This document shows positions 10,104 to 17,695 of a stretch of 64,000 bases of DNA, piece after piece. Position 1 is the first letter of the stretch, and each line of letters opens with the position of its first letter. The position numbers were made by a program, and so were the translations under genes. The stretch lies in NCBI RefSeq assembly GCF_025377685.1, contig NZ_JACEHK010000009.1:1-64000 (forward strand). The letters are read 5' to 3'. The DNA is from Anaerobacillus sp. CMMVII (GTDB lineage: Bacteria > Bacillota > Bacilli > Bacillales > Anaerobacillaceae). A model generated the notes under the pieces. It was given only the letters and a program-made list of their open reading frames with translations. It was not told where the DNA came from and made no database searches.

Positions 10104-10144
10104 TTCAATTCCCCCTTCGTAAAAAAACTTCACGCAACAATGAC

Positions 10145-10171
10145 TAATTAGTAATTAGTAATTAGTAATTA
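10145..10171. repeat. 7-bp tandem repeat at the methyltransferase 3' end
   Basis: Almost four units of TAATTAG. The repeat encodes the last residues and stop of the methyltransferase (ILITNY), so slippage would change the C-terminus and the spacing to the endonuclease gene. Confidence 0.85.
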
Positions 10172-11282
10172 AAATATGTTCGACCTTTTTATCATTTCGA
10201 TCCATGAAGCTTACACTATATGCCTTGTCAAAGCCGATAATATTAATTCCTGGTTTGTTATAGAGCTGATAGATAAAATCAGTATTTTTTATGATCAGCA
10301 TAAAACGACAGTTGCATTTCGTAAGTAAGTAATTCGCTAGGCGCTCTTGGTCATTACTTGCGAAAGCATTTCCTGCATACGTTGAGAAATCGCTATCGTA
10401 TGGTGGATCTAAAAAGATGAAATCATGTTCATCGATACTAATATTCTCAAAGAACTGTTCAAAATCTAAATTAAATAGGCTTGTCCGATCTAAAATCTCT
10501 TGTAGGCCAGAATTCCAAAGGTATTCGATTTTATTTATGAAGGCTTTGCTATTATAGGATGCACCACCATAGGGAACATTAAAGCCTCCACTTTTGTTAT
10601 AACGAAACATGGATGAGTAACAAAATTCCCTTAGGTAGAAAAATAAAGCGATGTGCAATTCATGGCTAATCTGATATGTCGCTCTTTCATTATATAAATG
10701 ACGATAATACGTATAAACGCTAGCACGAATACTCGCTTCTAGGTTTTTTTGATAATCCTCTTCAGGCAAATCACCTTTCTTTTGTTCGTTATTCCTTGTA
10801 TTGTTGAATTTAGAAAGTATTGATTTTTTCAGCTCTGTGATTAAGACTTCTCGATCAATCCCTAATGTAGCGGGAATGGCAAGCTCAATTTCTGTTCGGG
10901 TTCGGTCCACCAATTGATCGAGTTCTATTTTTAAGTCTTCTTTTGTGATTTCATCGCTTTTGTAACGTCGATATAGTTCTCTTAATTCGTTGTAATGATG
11001 GTCTGAATAGGTTCCGATATAGCACCATAAATCCCAAATGTCTAATAAATATTGTTTAAAATTCTGATTATGCTCTTTAATTAATTTATATAAGGAGATT
11101 AATTCAGTTGAGAAGTCATTCGCAAATGCTTTTTTATATTGTTCTTTTTTTAATGATAAGAGGCAAGCGCCTCCTCCTAAAAAAGGTTCGATATAATTAT
11201 TGATGGTTAGAGGCATGTACTTATGAATGATTTCTAGCTCAGTTGTTTTCCCTCCTGGCCACTTAACAAACGGTTTTACCAA
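10155..11282 (-). CDS. D12-class adenine-N6 DNA methyltransferase (Dam/DpnM-like)
   Basis: Methylates adenine in double-stranded DNA. 375 residues. It begins at TTG 11282 with GGAGGAAAAC upstream. Motif X FVKWPGGK and motif I EPFLGGGACL are near the start, and the catalytic motif IV LDPPYDSDF is near residue 295, the order of the alpha/D12 family. The insert between motifs I and IV is longer than in E. coli Dam and probably contains the target recognition domain. Paired with the DUF3883 gene downstream it would protect host DNA; a GATC-like site is possible but not shown. Confidence 0.9.
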   Translation of the reverse strand: MVKPFVKWPGGKTTELEIIHKYMPLTINNYIEPFLGGGACLLSLKKEQYKKAFANDFSTELISLYKLIKEHNQNFKQYLLDIWDLWCYIGTYSDHHYNELRELYRRYKSDEITKEDLKIELDQLVDRTRTEIELAIPATLGIDREVLITELKKSILSKFNNTRNNEQKKGDLPEEDYQKNLEASIRASVYTYYRHLYNERATYQISHELHIALFFYLREFCYSSMFRYNKSGGFNVPYGGASYNSKAFINKIEYLWNSGLQEILDRTSLFNLDFEQFFENISIDEHDFIFLDPPYDSDFSTYAGNAFASNDQERLANYLLTKCNCRFMLIIKNTDFIYQLYNKPGINIIGFDKAYSVSFMDRNDKKVEHILITNY

Positions 11283-11378
11283 AATAGTTTTCCTCCTGCT
11301 ACTACTAAACTTTGTTCCTATTATAGCATTTTACTATAAAAGATCGGTAGTTGTATCTATTTTTGCTAAAGCGAAAAA

Positions 11379-11419
11379 GGATGAGCTTCCCATCGAAATG
11401 GGAAAACTCATCCTTTTAC
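11379..11419. terminator. Terminator after the subtilisin gene
   Basis: Long hairpin AAGGATGAG ... CTCATCCTT with T-rich flanks on both strands. It separates the divergent-to-convergent methyltransferase and protease regions. Confidence 0.8.
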
Positions 11420-11421
11420 AT

Positions 11422-12558
11422 TTAATATTGTATAGCAGTTGCTGCTTGCACTAAGCCATAGCCGTATTGACTAGACAGTCCAAGGTTCTTTGATGTCTGT
11501 TGTAGAAGTTGTCGTAATTGTACATTTGTTAAGTTTGGTTTCGCCTCCCAAATAAGCGCTGCAACCCCAGCAACATGTGGTGATGCCATTGATGTTCCAT
11601 TGTAAGAAGCGTAGCTATTGTTTGGAGTAGTACTTAGGATGCTTACACCTGGTGCCGATAGTTCAACAGCTGGACCAGTACTAGAGAAACTAGCGCGTCT
11701 TTCGTTTTGATCAATAGCAGCTACTGCTATAACCGAATTATATTTTGCAGGATAGCCAACGCTATCGTTACGTCCACCGCTGTTACCGCTATTACCAGCT
11801 GCTGCAACTACTAGAATACCTTCCGCGTAAGCAAGATTACAAAATTGTTCTAAAATTGAAGAGCTTGACGATCCGCCTAAACTCATATTAATAATATCCA
11901 TGCCATTTTGGATTGACCATTCAATCCCTTTGGCAATTCCTTCATATGAGCCACTTCCACTATTATTTAATACTTTCACGGCATATAAATCTGCATTCTT
12001 GGCAACACCAACGACACCAAAATCATTGTCAACAGCGGCTACTGTTCCAGCGACATGTGTTCCATGGCCACTACCGTCATAATATGGATCGCTGTTGGCT
12101 GAGTCCGTAAATACAGAAAAACCGCCTTTTACATTGGCATTTAAATCTGGATGACTTCTGTCGATACCTGTATCTAGAATGGCAACCTTCAGTCCATTTC
12201 CAGTATATCCAAGATTATTTGCTTCTGGGGTTTGAACCTTTGGAACACCCCAAGGAATGGTTTGCCCAAGTGCTTGAACTGCTGCATTTTTTTCTACACC
12301 TTTGATCTTGGGATGATTTGCTAACCCTTTTGCTTGTTGCTCAGTTAGTTTTAATGAGACGACTGAAAGAAGTGTAAAAGTGTGTAAAACTTCATTATTA
12401 CTTACGCCAAATGCTTTAAGTATACCTCTTTCAACATTCCCATCAAATTGAACTAAGTATTCGTCTGTAGTTGCATCGTTTGCAAAAATCGTTGCTGAAG
12501 GGAACATCATTCCAAACAACAAAACCATCGCAAACAATACGGACAATAACTTTTTCAT
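11422..12558 (-). CDS. Secreted subtilisin-like serine protease
   Basis: S8 family alkaline-type protease of 378 residues. Start ATG 12558 (MKKLLSVLFAM) has AGGAGG 7 bases upstream. A Sec signal peptide ends near ATIFA. The inhibitor propeptide carries EYLVQFDG and IKGVEKNAAVQA, and the mature enzyme begins near QTIPWGVPKVQ. The catalytic triad is complete: Asp in AILDTGIDRSH, His in GHGTHVAGT, Ser in NGTSMASPHVAG, plus the oxyanion Asn in AAAGNSG. It is monocistronic. A 14-bp palindrome lies 150 bases upstream, and a TACAAT -10 box (12598-12603) without a good -35 suggests activator dependence. It is the likely output of the adjacent PlcR-like regulator. Confidence 0.93.
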   Translation of the reverse strand: MKKLLSVLFAMVLLFGMMFPSATIFANDATTDEYLVQFDGNVERGILKAFGVSNNEVLHTFTLLSVVSLKLTEQQAKGLANHPKIKGVEKNAAVQALGQTIPWGVPKVQTPEANNLGYTGNGLKVAILDTGIDRSHPDLNANVKGGFSVFTDSANSDPYYDGSGHGTHVAGTVAAVDNDFGVVGVAKNADLYAVKVLNNSGSGSYEGIAKGIEWSIQNGMDIINMSLGGSSSSSILEQFCNLAYAEGILVVAAAGNSGNSGGRNDSVGYPAKYNSVIAVAAIDQNERRASFSSTGPAVELSAPGVSILSTTPNNSYASYNGTSMASPHVAGVAALIWEAKPNLTNVQLRQLLQQTSKNLGLSSQYGYGLVQAATAIQY

Positions 12559-12708
12559 CTTATGACCTCCTGTGTTATGTTTTGGTGTTACAACCTTATT
12601 GTAATTCGAATATTTCAAAAATTAAAAATTCGTTTCGCCTGTTAATAGGAGCTATTTTGCTAAATTAAGAGGATTAAACAATAAATAAAAGTAATATCGT
12701 ACAAAACG

Positions 12709-12722
12709 ATAACTATAGTTAT
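12709..12722. promoter_or_regulatory. Palindromic operator upstream of the subtilisin gene
   Basis: Perfect palindrome ATAACTATAGTTAT, identical to the one at 13050-13063. It is 150 bases from the protease ATG and about 105 bases upstream of its -10 box. PlcR boxes in the B. cereus group are also palindromic and lie at variable distance upstream. I infer it is the binding site of the neighbouring regulator. Confidence 0.65.
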
Positions 12723-12738
12723 TACAGGACAAAAATGA

Positions 12739-12767
12739 AAAAAGCAAAGTAGCATTAGCTACCTTGC
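12739..12767 (-). terminator. Terminator of the signal-peptide gene
   Basis: Stem AAGCAAAGTAGC / GCTACCTTGCTT (one mismatch) followed on the minus strand by TTTTTTC. It ends the short transcript of the papR-like gene before the protease promoter region. Confidence 0.8.
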
Positions 12768-12788
12768 TTTTCTTGAAACGTTAAGTAT

Positions 12789-12902
12789 TTATACTTCATG
12801 AGGCAAGTCTGTTGGTGTAACATCATTTGCTGCAAAAGTCGTAAGTGCTGCTCCTGTAAATAACAAATTTAAAGCAAAAAAACAAAATAGGACTTTTTTC
12901 AT
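12789..12902 (-). CDS. PapR-like secreted signalling pre-peptide (37 aa)
   Basis: ATG 12902 has AGGTGATC upstream. The peptide has a Lys-rich start (MKKVLFCFF), a hydrophobic core and a Sec cleavage site near TTFAA, leaving NDVTPTDLPHEV. The last seven residues TDLPHEV resemble the PapR pheromones that activate PlcR, which are of the form xDLPFEx. The architecture (export, C-terminal trimming, re-import as a heptapeptide) is that of RRNPP pheromones. The gene is divergent from the PlcR-like regulator at 13075, whereas papR lies downstream of plcR in B. cereus. A TATAAT -10 box (complement at 12941-12946) is 40 bases upstream, with a poor -35. Confidence 0.78.
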   Translation of the reverse strand: MKKVLFCFFALNLLFTGAALTTFAANDVTPTDLPHEV

Positions 12903-13049
12903 AGGGATCACCTGCCTGTTTAAGTATTGGTTTTTCTGTTATTATACTATCAACCGCAAGTTTTTAAATTTTAAAAATATTCATTTAAGTTAATATTGCC
13001 CATAATAAACCGAGGAATCTTCTATTATCATGACAGGATGAAACTAAAA

Positions 13050-13063
13050 ATAACTATAGTTAT
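13050..13063. promoter_or_regulatory. Palindromic operator between the peptide and regulator genes
   Basis: Second perfect copy of ATAACTATAGTTAT. It is 147 bases from the papR-like ATG, nearly the spacing seen at the protease. On the other side it abuts the regulator's ribosome site (CGGAGGT at 13064-13070), so it could also give autoregulation. Confidence 0.65.
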
Positions 13064-13074
13064 CGGAGGTCAAA

Positions 13075-13958
13075 ATGAACTTAAAAGAATTTAGTAACGA
13101 ACTCGCTTGGTTAAGAACGAAAAAAGGCTTATCTCAAAAGAGTTAGCCAAAGGAATTTGTACTCAACCTGCCATTAGTAAAATTGAAAAAGGTGAAGTTT
13201 GTCCGCAACTAGATACCTTATATATGCTCGCTTTAAAATTGAAGGTGCCTCTTTCGTATTTTATTAATATTTTACTTTTTGAAAATAAGGATTACATTGA
13301 TCAAACTGTTACTTACATTGAGGAACTAACTTCACGCCACCAATACCAAGAAGCGTATCACTTAGTGAAGGCGGAACTAAAAACGAAAAACCAAGATCCT
13401 TGGTTTCACTCTTACTTGACTTGGCAACAATACTATAATGGCTATCAATTAAACTATTATCATGCCGATGAATGTTTAGATGATTTAAAGAAATTGTTAA
13501 AAAATCAAACGATTATTATGGAACGATTTCTAGATTTGAAGATCATTAATACGATTGGAACCATCTATTCTAATCTAGGAAAATATAAAGAGAGTTTGTT
13601 TTATTATGAAAAAATACTCAGTAATTATAATGGCAAGTATATAAATCCTATTTTAGAAAGTAAGAACATTTATATATTAAGAGTCATTTACAATAAAGCT
13701 AAAACACTATATGATGCTGGTGATTATCAGGTAGCGGTTGAAACGGTTAAAGAGGGAATTCGATTATCAATTAAAAATCATAATATGTCTTTATTAGGCC
13801 AGCTTTACTATTATCAAGGACAATGTTATGAAAAAATGACCTACAATCGAGATGAAATTAAACATTCCTACCAGCAATCGCTTTATTTCTTTGAATTACT
13901 TGAGAATTATACGTATGTAGAAATTATTAAGAAGCTTAAAAAGGAATTTCTTGAGTAG
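13075..13958 (+). pseudogene. PlcR-like RRNPP quorum-sensing regulator, one-base frameshift
   Basis: HTH plus TPR transcription factor of about 294 residues after correction. It opens with MNLKEFSNELAWLRTKKGLS, then QKELAKGICTQPAISKIEKG completes an Xre-type HTH. The remainder is a PlcR-type TPR domain with NTIGTIYSNLGKYKESLFYY, YNKAKTLYDAGDYQVAVE and MSLLGQLYYYQGQCYEKM. The last block closely resembles the end of B. cereus PlcR. The frame breaks at 13136-13139, where AAAA replaces the AAAAA needed for CAA AAA GAG. The break falls in the HTH, so if real the regulator is dead; a sequencing error is more likely. It should bind the TDLPHEV-type peptide and the palindromes nearby. Confidence 0.82.
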
Positions 13959-13999
13959 GTGCATTCGTAGTAAACTAAACCATCTAAGAGGGTTAGTTA

Positions 14000-15121
14000 C
14001 TACGCTTCATGAGCATTTTGTAAAACTACTGTTTCTTCAGTTTGAGCTTGTACATTTGGTGTAGTGGCAATGGCTAAAATAATGGCGCTAAAACCACCTA
14101 CAAATTTACCAATTATCATAGCAAAGACAATGTCTGGTTGTACTCCTGCGACAAAACCTAAGTGACTACCGAAAACGAACGCACCACTAACGGCGAACGC
14201 AACATTTATTACTTTCCCTCTTGGTTCCATGTCTTTTAAAATGGTAAACATTGGAATACTGTGGGCTAAAGACGCAACTAGTCCTGTCGTAGACGTTTCG
14301 CTTATCCCTACTAAAGAACCCAGTTTTATCAGTGGCTTCTTAAATAATTTCGAAATGAGTGCGACCATCGGGAACGCTCCTGCTAGAAAAATGGCTATCA
14401 TAGCGACAATTTTCATTCCTTCATCTAAAGGTGTCAGATTTGGAATAATGGTTATGTTGGTGAACGTTTCCACAACAATGGCAATTAATCCGATAAGTGC
14501 TAAGATTTCTACCCCTTTTGCAAAAACGGAAAATCCGGATATCATTTTTTCTGGCTTAATCCATAAACCTACGGAAATAAGAATCGAAAAAAGAATTGTT
14601 GGAATTAGGTTCAAAAGAATCATCATAATTGGAAGGTTTGCTACAATTCCTCCAACAAAACAACCGAGGGGAACAGTAATCAATCCTAATAGAATGCCTT
14701 TAGCAAAATATTTGTGGTCTTCTTTTTCAATAATACCTAAGGCTACCGGAATCGTAAAAACAATTGTTGGCCCCATCATCGTTCCTAAAAACACCCATGC
14801 AAACAAAGCCGCCTCAGGAGTATTAGCCATTTCCTCGGCTAAGGCGTAGCCACCCATATCAATCGCCAAAATGGTATTTGCAAATACTGCAGGGTCAGCA
14901 CCAACTAACCCGTAAACTGGAGCGATCACCGGTGTTAGTATACTTGCGAGCACTGGAGATAAGGAAATAATTCCAACCATTGCTAACGTTAAAGAGCCCA
15001 TCGTCATAAATCCATCTGTAAATCGGCCAGCAAGACCTAGTTTATTTCCTATGATTTTGTCGATAGCGCCAAGACAAAAACAACCAATCACGATAAAGAC
15101 GATTACTTCATTAATACTCAT
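14000..15121 (-). CDS. eutH: EutH-family ethanolamine transporter
   Basis: 373 residues, about ten to eleven membrane helices. Family signatures include AIDMGGYALAEEMA near residue 87, GTMMGPTIVFTIPVALG and a C-terminal GSHLGFVAGVQPDIV. EutH moves ethanolamine into the cell. No other eut genes are present, so it stands alone. The start ATG 15121 has only a weak ribosome site. Its 3' end converges with the PlcR-like gene across an imperfect hairpin near 13967-14003. Confidence 0.9.
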   Translation of the reverse strand: MSINEVIVFIVIGCFCLGAIDKIIGNKLGLAGRFTDGFMTMGSLTLAMVGIISLSPVLASILTPVIAPVYGLVGADPAVFANTILAIDMGGYALAEEMANTPEAALFAWVFLGTMMGPTIVFTIPVALGIIEKEDHKYFAKGILLGLITVPLGCFVGGIVANLPIMMILLNLIPTILFSILISVGLWIKPEKMISGFSVFAKGVEILALIGLIAIVVETFTNITIIPNLTPLDEGMKIVAMIAIFLAGAFPMVALISKLFKKPLIKLGSLVGISETSTTGLVASLAHSIPMFTILKDMEPRGKVINVAFAVSGAFVFGSHLGFVAGVQPDIVFAMIIGKFVGGFSAIILAIATTPNVQAQTEETVVLQNAHEA

Positions 15122-15199
15122 TCTTTTTCCCCATTCTAAAAAACTAATTAATCTTCTTTTTACTTTATCATATCAGAAGATAATTTCAGTCAGTTTTCT

Positions 15200-15245
15200 A
15201 TAAAAAAACACAAGGAAATTTCGCTACGAAATATCCTTGTGTTTT
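15200..15245 (-). terminator. Terminator after osmC
   Basis: AACACAAGG ... CCTTGTGTT with an inner ATTTCG / CGAAAT stem. T-run on the minus strand. Confidence 0.8.
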
Positions 15246-15248
15246 AGA

Positions 15249-15674
15249 CTAATGAATTGCCTTTCCTTGGGTTCCGTTAATCGAATAACTAACTTCAATC
15301 TTGCTATTTAAAGAATGAGATACAGAACAATATTTGTCTTTTGAGAGTTCAATGGCTCGAACGACCTTATCTTCCGGGAGATCTCCTTCAAATGAATAAT
15401 GAATATGTACAGTCGTGAACTTTTTTGGGTGATCTTCGGCCCTTGTACCTTCGACATCCATATGAAATGCCGTAGGGCTTAGGCGCATTTTTGTTAAGAT
15501 TGAGATAATGTCAATTCCTGTGCAGCCAGCAACCGCATTCAAAAGTAGTTCCGTTGGTCTTGGTCCTTTATTTTCACCACCAACATCTCCGGATGCATCC
15601 ATAGTTAGTGAATGACCTGATGGAGTTGTGCTTGAAAAAGCCATGTTTCCTGCCCAAGAAATCGTCGTTTTCAA
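15249..15674 (-). CDS. OsmC/Ohr-like peroxide-handling protein
   Basis: 141 residues, the normal size of the OsmC family. It carries the two conserved thiols in AVAGCTGIDI and DKYCSVSHSL, plus PTELLLNAVAG. OsmC-like proteins reduce organic hydroperoxides in the cytoplasm; the YhfA-type subgroup is also possible. It is monocistronic, with GGGAGGGAACATC at the start. Confidence 0.88.
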   Translation of the reverse strand: MKTTISWAGNMAFSSTTPSGHSLTMDASGDVGGENKGPRPTELLLNAVAGCTGIDIISILTKMRLSPTAFHMDVEGTRAEDHPKKFTTVHIHYSFEGDLPEDKVVRAIELSKDKYCSVSHSLNSKIEVSYSINGTQGKAIH

Positions 15675-15752
15675 TGATGTTCCCTCCCTTTAATTTCCTT
15701 TTAAGTTTTTACTAATATATAGAGTATATGCAACAGCTTGTATATTATAAGT

Positions 15753-15838
15753 CTTCACGCTTTGCGTGAAGCTTTTGAGAATAAATAAGCCATTGGGACA
15801 AATAAATTTGTCCCAAAAAGATTATTTATTCTCAAAAG
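15753..15838. repeat. Tandem and nested perfect inverted repeats
   Basis: An 8-bp hairpin (15753-15760 / 15764-15771) is followed directly by a 17-bp perfect stem (15772-15788 / 15822-15838). The latter encloses an 11-bp perfect stem (15793-15803 / 15806-15816) with a 2-base loop. The whole can fold into a long two-tier cruciform. It lies in the osmC-speD spacer and has no T-run typical of a terminator. Confidence 0.85.
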
Positions 15839-15918
15839 ACGACCTAGTAACAAAGTTTACGAGGACAGCCTCTAAAAAAACGATGGCTCTTTTGCACCAC
15901 GAGTTGATCAAGAACGAA

Positions 15919-15964
15919 AAAAACGAGCACACTTTCCATTCTCCAGGGAAAATATGCTCGTTTT
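15919..15964. terminator. Terminator after speD
   Basis: AAACGAGCA / TGCTCGTTT stem with a 25-base loop and T-runs in both directions. Confidence 0.7.
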
Positions 15965-15965
15965 C

Positions 15966-16807
15966 TTATTTTAAGATTGATTCTTTCGACTCAACTAATT
16001 CACGATTAATATTCTTACCATAATATAATTCATCCATTTCTAGCTTCAAACGTGCGGTAATCTCTTCCTGCTCTTCAATACTAAGTGTATCTTTTTTATA
16101 ACCAAAAAGATAATTATTTAGATCAAAGTTCTTTAGTTTACATTTTGTATGGAAGATGTTTTCTTGATAGATGTTCACATCAATCATATCGAACTGATCT
16201 TTTACTTCACTAGGAATGTAGTTTGAATTGAGTTGATATCATGATCAATGAATAGCTTGTGCCCATTAATATCTCTCGTGAAACCGCGGACGCGGTAGTC
16301 CATCGTCATAATGTCTGTATCAAATGAGTGGATTAGATAGTTTAGTGCTTTTAAAGGTGAGATTTCCCCACATGTTGATACGTCGATATCAGCTCGAAAC
16401 GTACTGATCCCTTCATCTGGATGGTATTCAGGATAGGTATGAACAGTTATATGACTTTTATCTAAATGAGCAAGAACCGTTTCTGGAAGCGGCCCTGGAG
16501 ATTCTTTAAAAAAGCCTTGTGGAGCGTTATTTACGGGACCTTCTGAAACTAATATCGTTACACTCGCGCCCTGAGGATCATAATCTTGTTTAGCGATATT
16601 CAATACGTGTGCACCAATAATACTCGTAACATCTGTTAGGATCTTTGTTAAACGATCAGCATTATATTGTTCATCTATATATTCTATATAAGCTTCTCGC
16701 TCTTCTTTTGTTTTTGTATAACAAATGTCGTACATATTAAAACTTAATGACTTCGTTAGATTATTAAACCCATGTAATTGAATACGCTGTTCTGGCGTTA
16801 GTTTCAT
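15966..16807 (-). pseudogene. speD: S-adenosylmethionine decarboxylase proenzyme, frameshifted
   Basis: Class 1A (E. coli-type, long) SpeD. It makes decarboxylated SAM for spermidine synthesis. Start 16807 ([20 protein letters not shown]). The self-cleavage and pyruvoyl site is in [13 protein letters not shown]. One base is missing near 16218, after DHDINSIQT; the other frame continues [19 protein letters not shown] to 15966. B. subtilis has the short SpeD, but many bacilli carry this longer form. No spermidine synthase is adjacent. Confidence 0.88.
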
Positions 16808-16990
16808 TTCAAACTCCCCTTTTCTCCGCCTTCAATGTATGATGATGATAGTAACAAGCCATCAATTGCGACAAAGAAGAACCATTTTTATATAAAACAT
16901 AATTAATTCACCACGCTATTATAACAAAACCACATAAAAAGTGATAATAAAATCTTATAATATACCAATTATATTTTCAAATTAAGTTTA

Positions 16991-17037
16991 TTATCTTCGC
17001 AACTACATATAGATTGATAAAGCTCGGTTAAGTGATT
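16991..17037 (+). repeat. Dispersed intergenic repeat, copy 2
   Basis: Carries TTATCTTCGC, ACTACATATAGATTGATA and GCTCGGTTAAG, matching the copies at 6439-6486 and 25150-25197. It lies upstream of speD, with no gene overlapping. Confidence 0.7.
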
Positions 17038-17130
17038 AAAAAATTGACTCTAGTATCTACCAATTAAAGTTTATTGTGATGACAACTTTAAAAACCATTT
17101 TCCCTAACTCGTCAAGAACCAAACAAATAA

Positions 17131-17158
17131 GGGTACAACAGTTATCATTGTTGTACCC
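17131..17158 (-). terminator. Terminator after the DUF6509 gene
   Basis: Perfect 10-bp stem GGGTACAACA / TGTTGTACCC. The minus strand continues TTATTTGTTT. Confidence 0.7.
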
Positions 17159-17167
17159 TCGTGAATG

Positions 17168-17449
17168 TTACTTAATATGTTGTTGGCAATATTCTTGTAG
17201 CAATTGTTCTTCCTCTTCTTCTAAGGCAAGATCAATGTATTTATCGCTTGTTTTTTCATAAATATCATAATGCATCATTCTTGTAGTATTCTCATCAACT
17301 GCAACAATTGCTTTTATGTATAATCCATGCTCAGTATATAATTCATCTTCTTCATCAACCTCTACGTGAATAAAAAATTCATAACGCTCTCCGCTAAGGA
17401 TACCTGTTATATCTTCGACTTTTTCTACTGTATGTTTAATAATGTTCAT
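17168..17449 (-). CDS. DUF6509-family acidic protein
   Basis: 93 residues, strongly acidic, ending LALEEEEEQLLQEYCQQHIK. The N-terminal pattern ITGILSGERYEFFIHVEVDEEDE with LYIKAIVAVDE is that of a short conserved Bacillaceae protein (DUF6509). No membrane segment or known active site. Function unknown. The start ATG 17449 is preceded by an AAAGGAAA-type site. Single gene with its own terminator. Confidence 0.7.
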   Translation of the reverse strand: MNIIKHTVEKVEDITGILSGERYEFFIHVEVDEEDELYTEHGLYIKAIVAVDENTTRMMHYDIYEKTSDKYIDLALEEEEEQLLQEYCQQHIK

Positions 17450-17590
17450 TTAATTTTCCTTTCTGACTTCATATTTTTCTTATTATGTCTAAGAGCCTAA
17501 AGAGTTATTTCTTTAGGCCCTAAATAAGTTTAACGTTATTCAGTATCCCTGCATATAGTTAAATAACTAGATGTTGCAGGAGGTACGGCG

Positions 17591-17695
17591 ATGACGAGAA
17601 CCTTAAAGATAAAAGCTCTTATCGGTATTTCTATTGCTGTTTATGGTTTTTATAAATTATTACACTTTTTTAAGCAAAATCAACGTGTTCATTGA
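17591..17695 (+). CDS. Small 34-aa membrane peptide
   Basis: ATG 17591 with a strong GCAGGAGG site 7 bases upstream. Sequence: basic MTRTLKIK, one hydrophobic segment ALIGISIAVYGFYKLLHFF, basic polar tail. It abuts the 3' end of the terC-like gene tail to tail. No family recognised; the ribosome site and clean helix support a real gene. Confidence 0.6.
   Translation: MTRTLKIKALIGISIAVYGFYKLLHFFKQNQRVH

Noticed and set aside
10145-10171. CRISPR-like direct repeat
   Set aside because: Units are 7 bases without spacers; it is a simple tandem repeat.
14229-14849. 206-aa frame antisense to eutH
   Set aside because: Same reason: shadow of a conserved membrane protein gene.
15766-16023. 85-aa open frame on the plus strand
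   Set aside because: It runs through the cruciform, the speD terminator and the antisense of speD. No ribosome site; composition follows the repeats.
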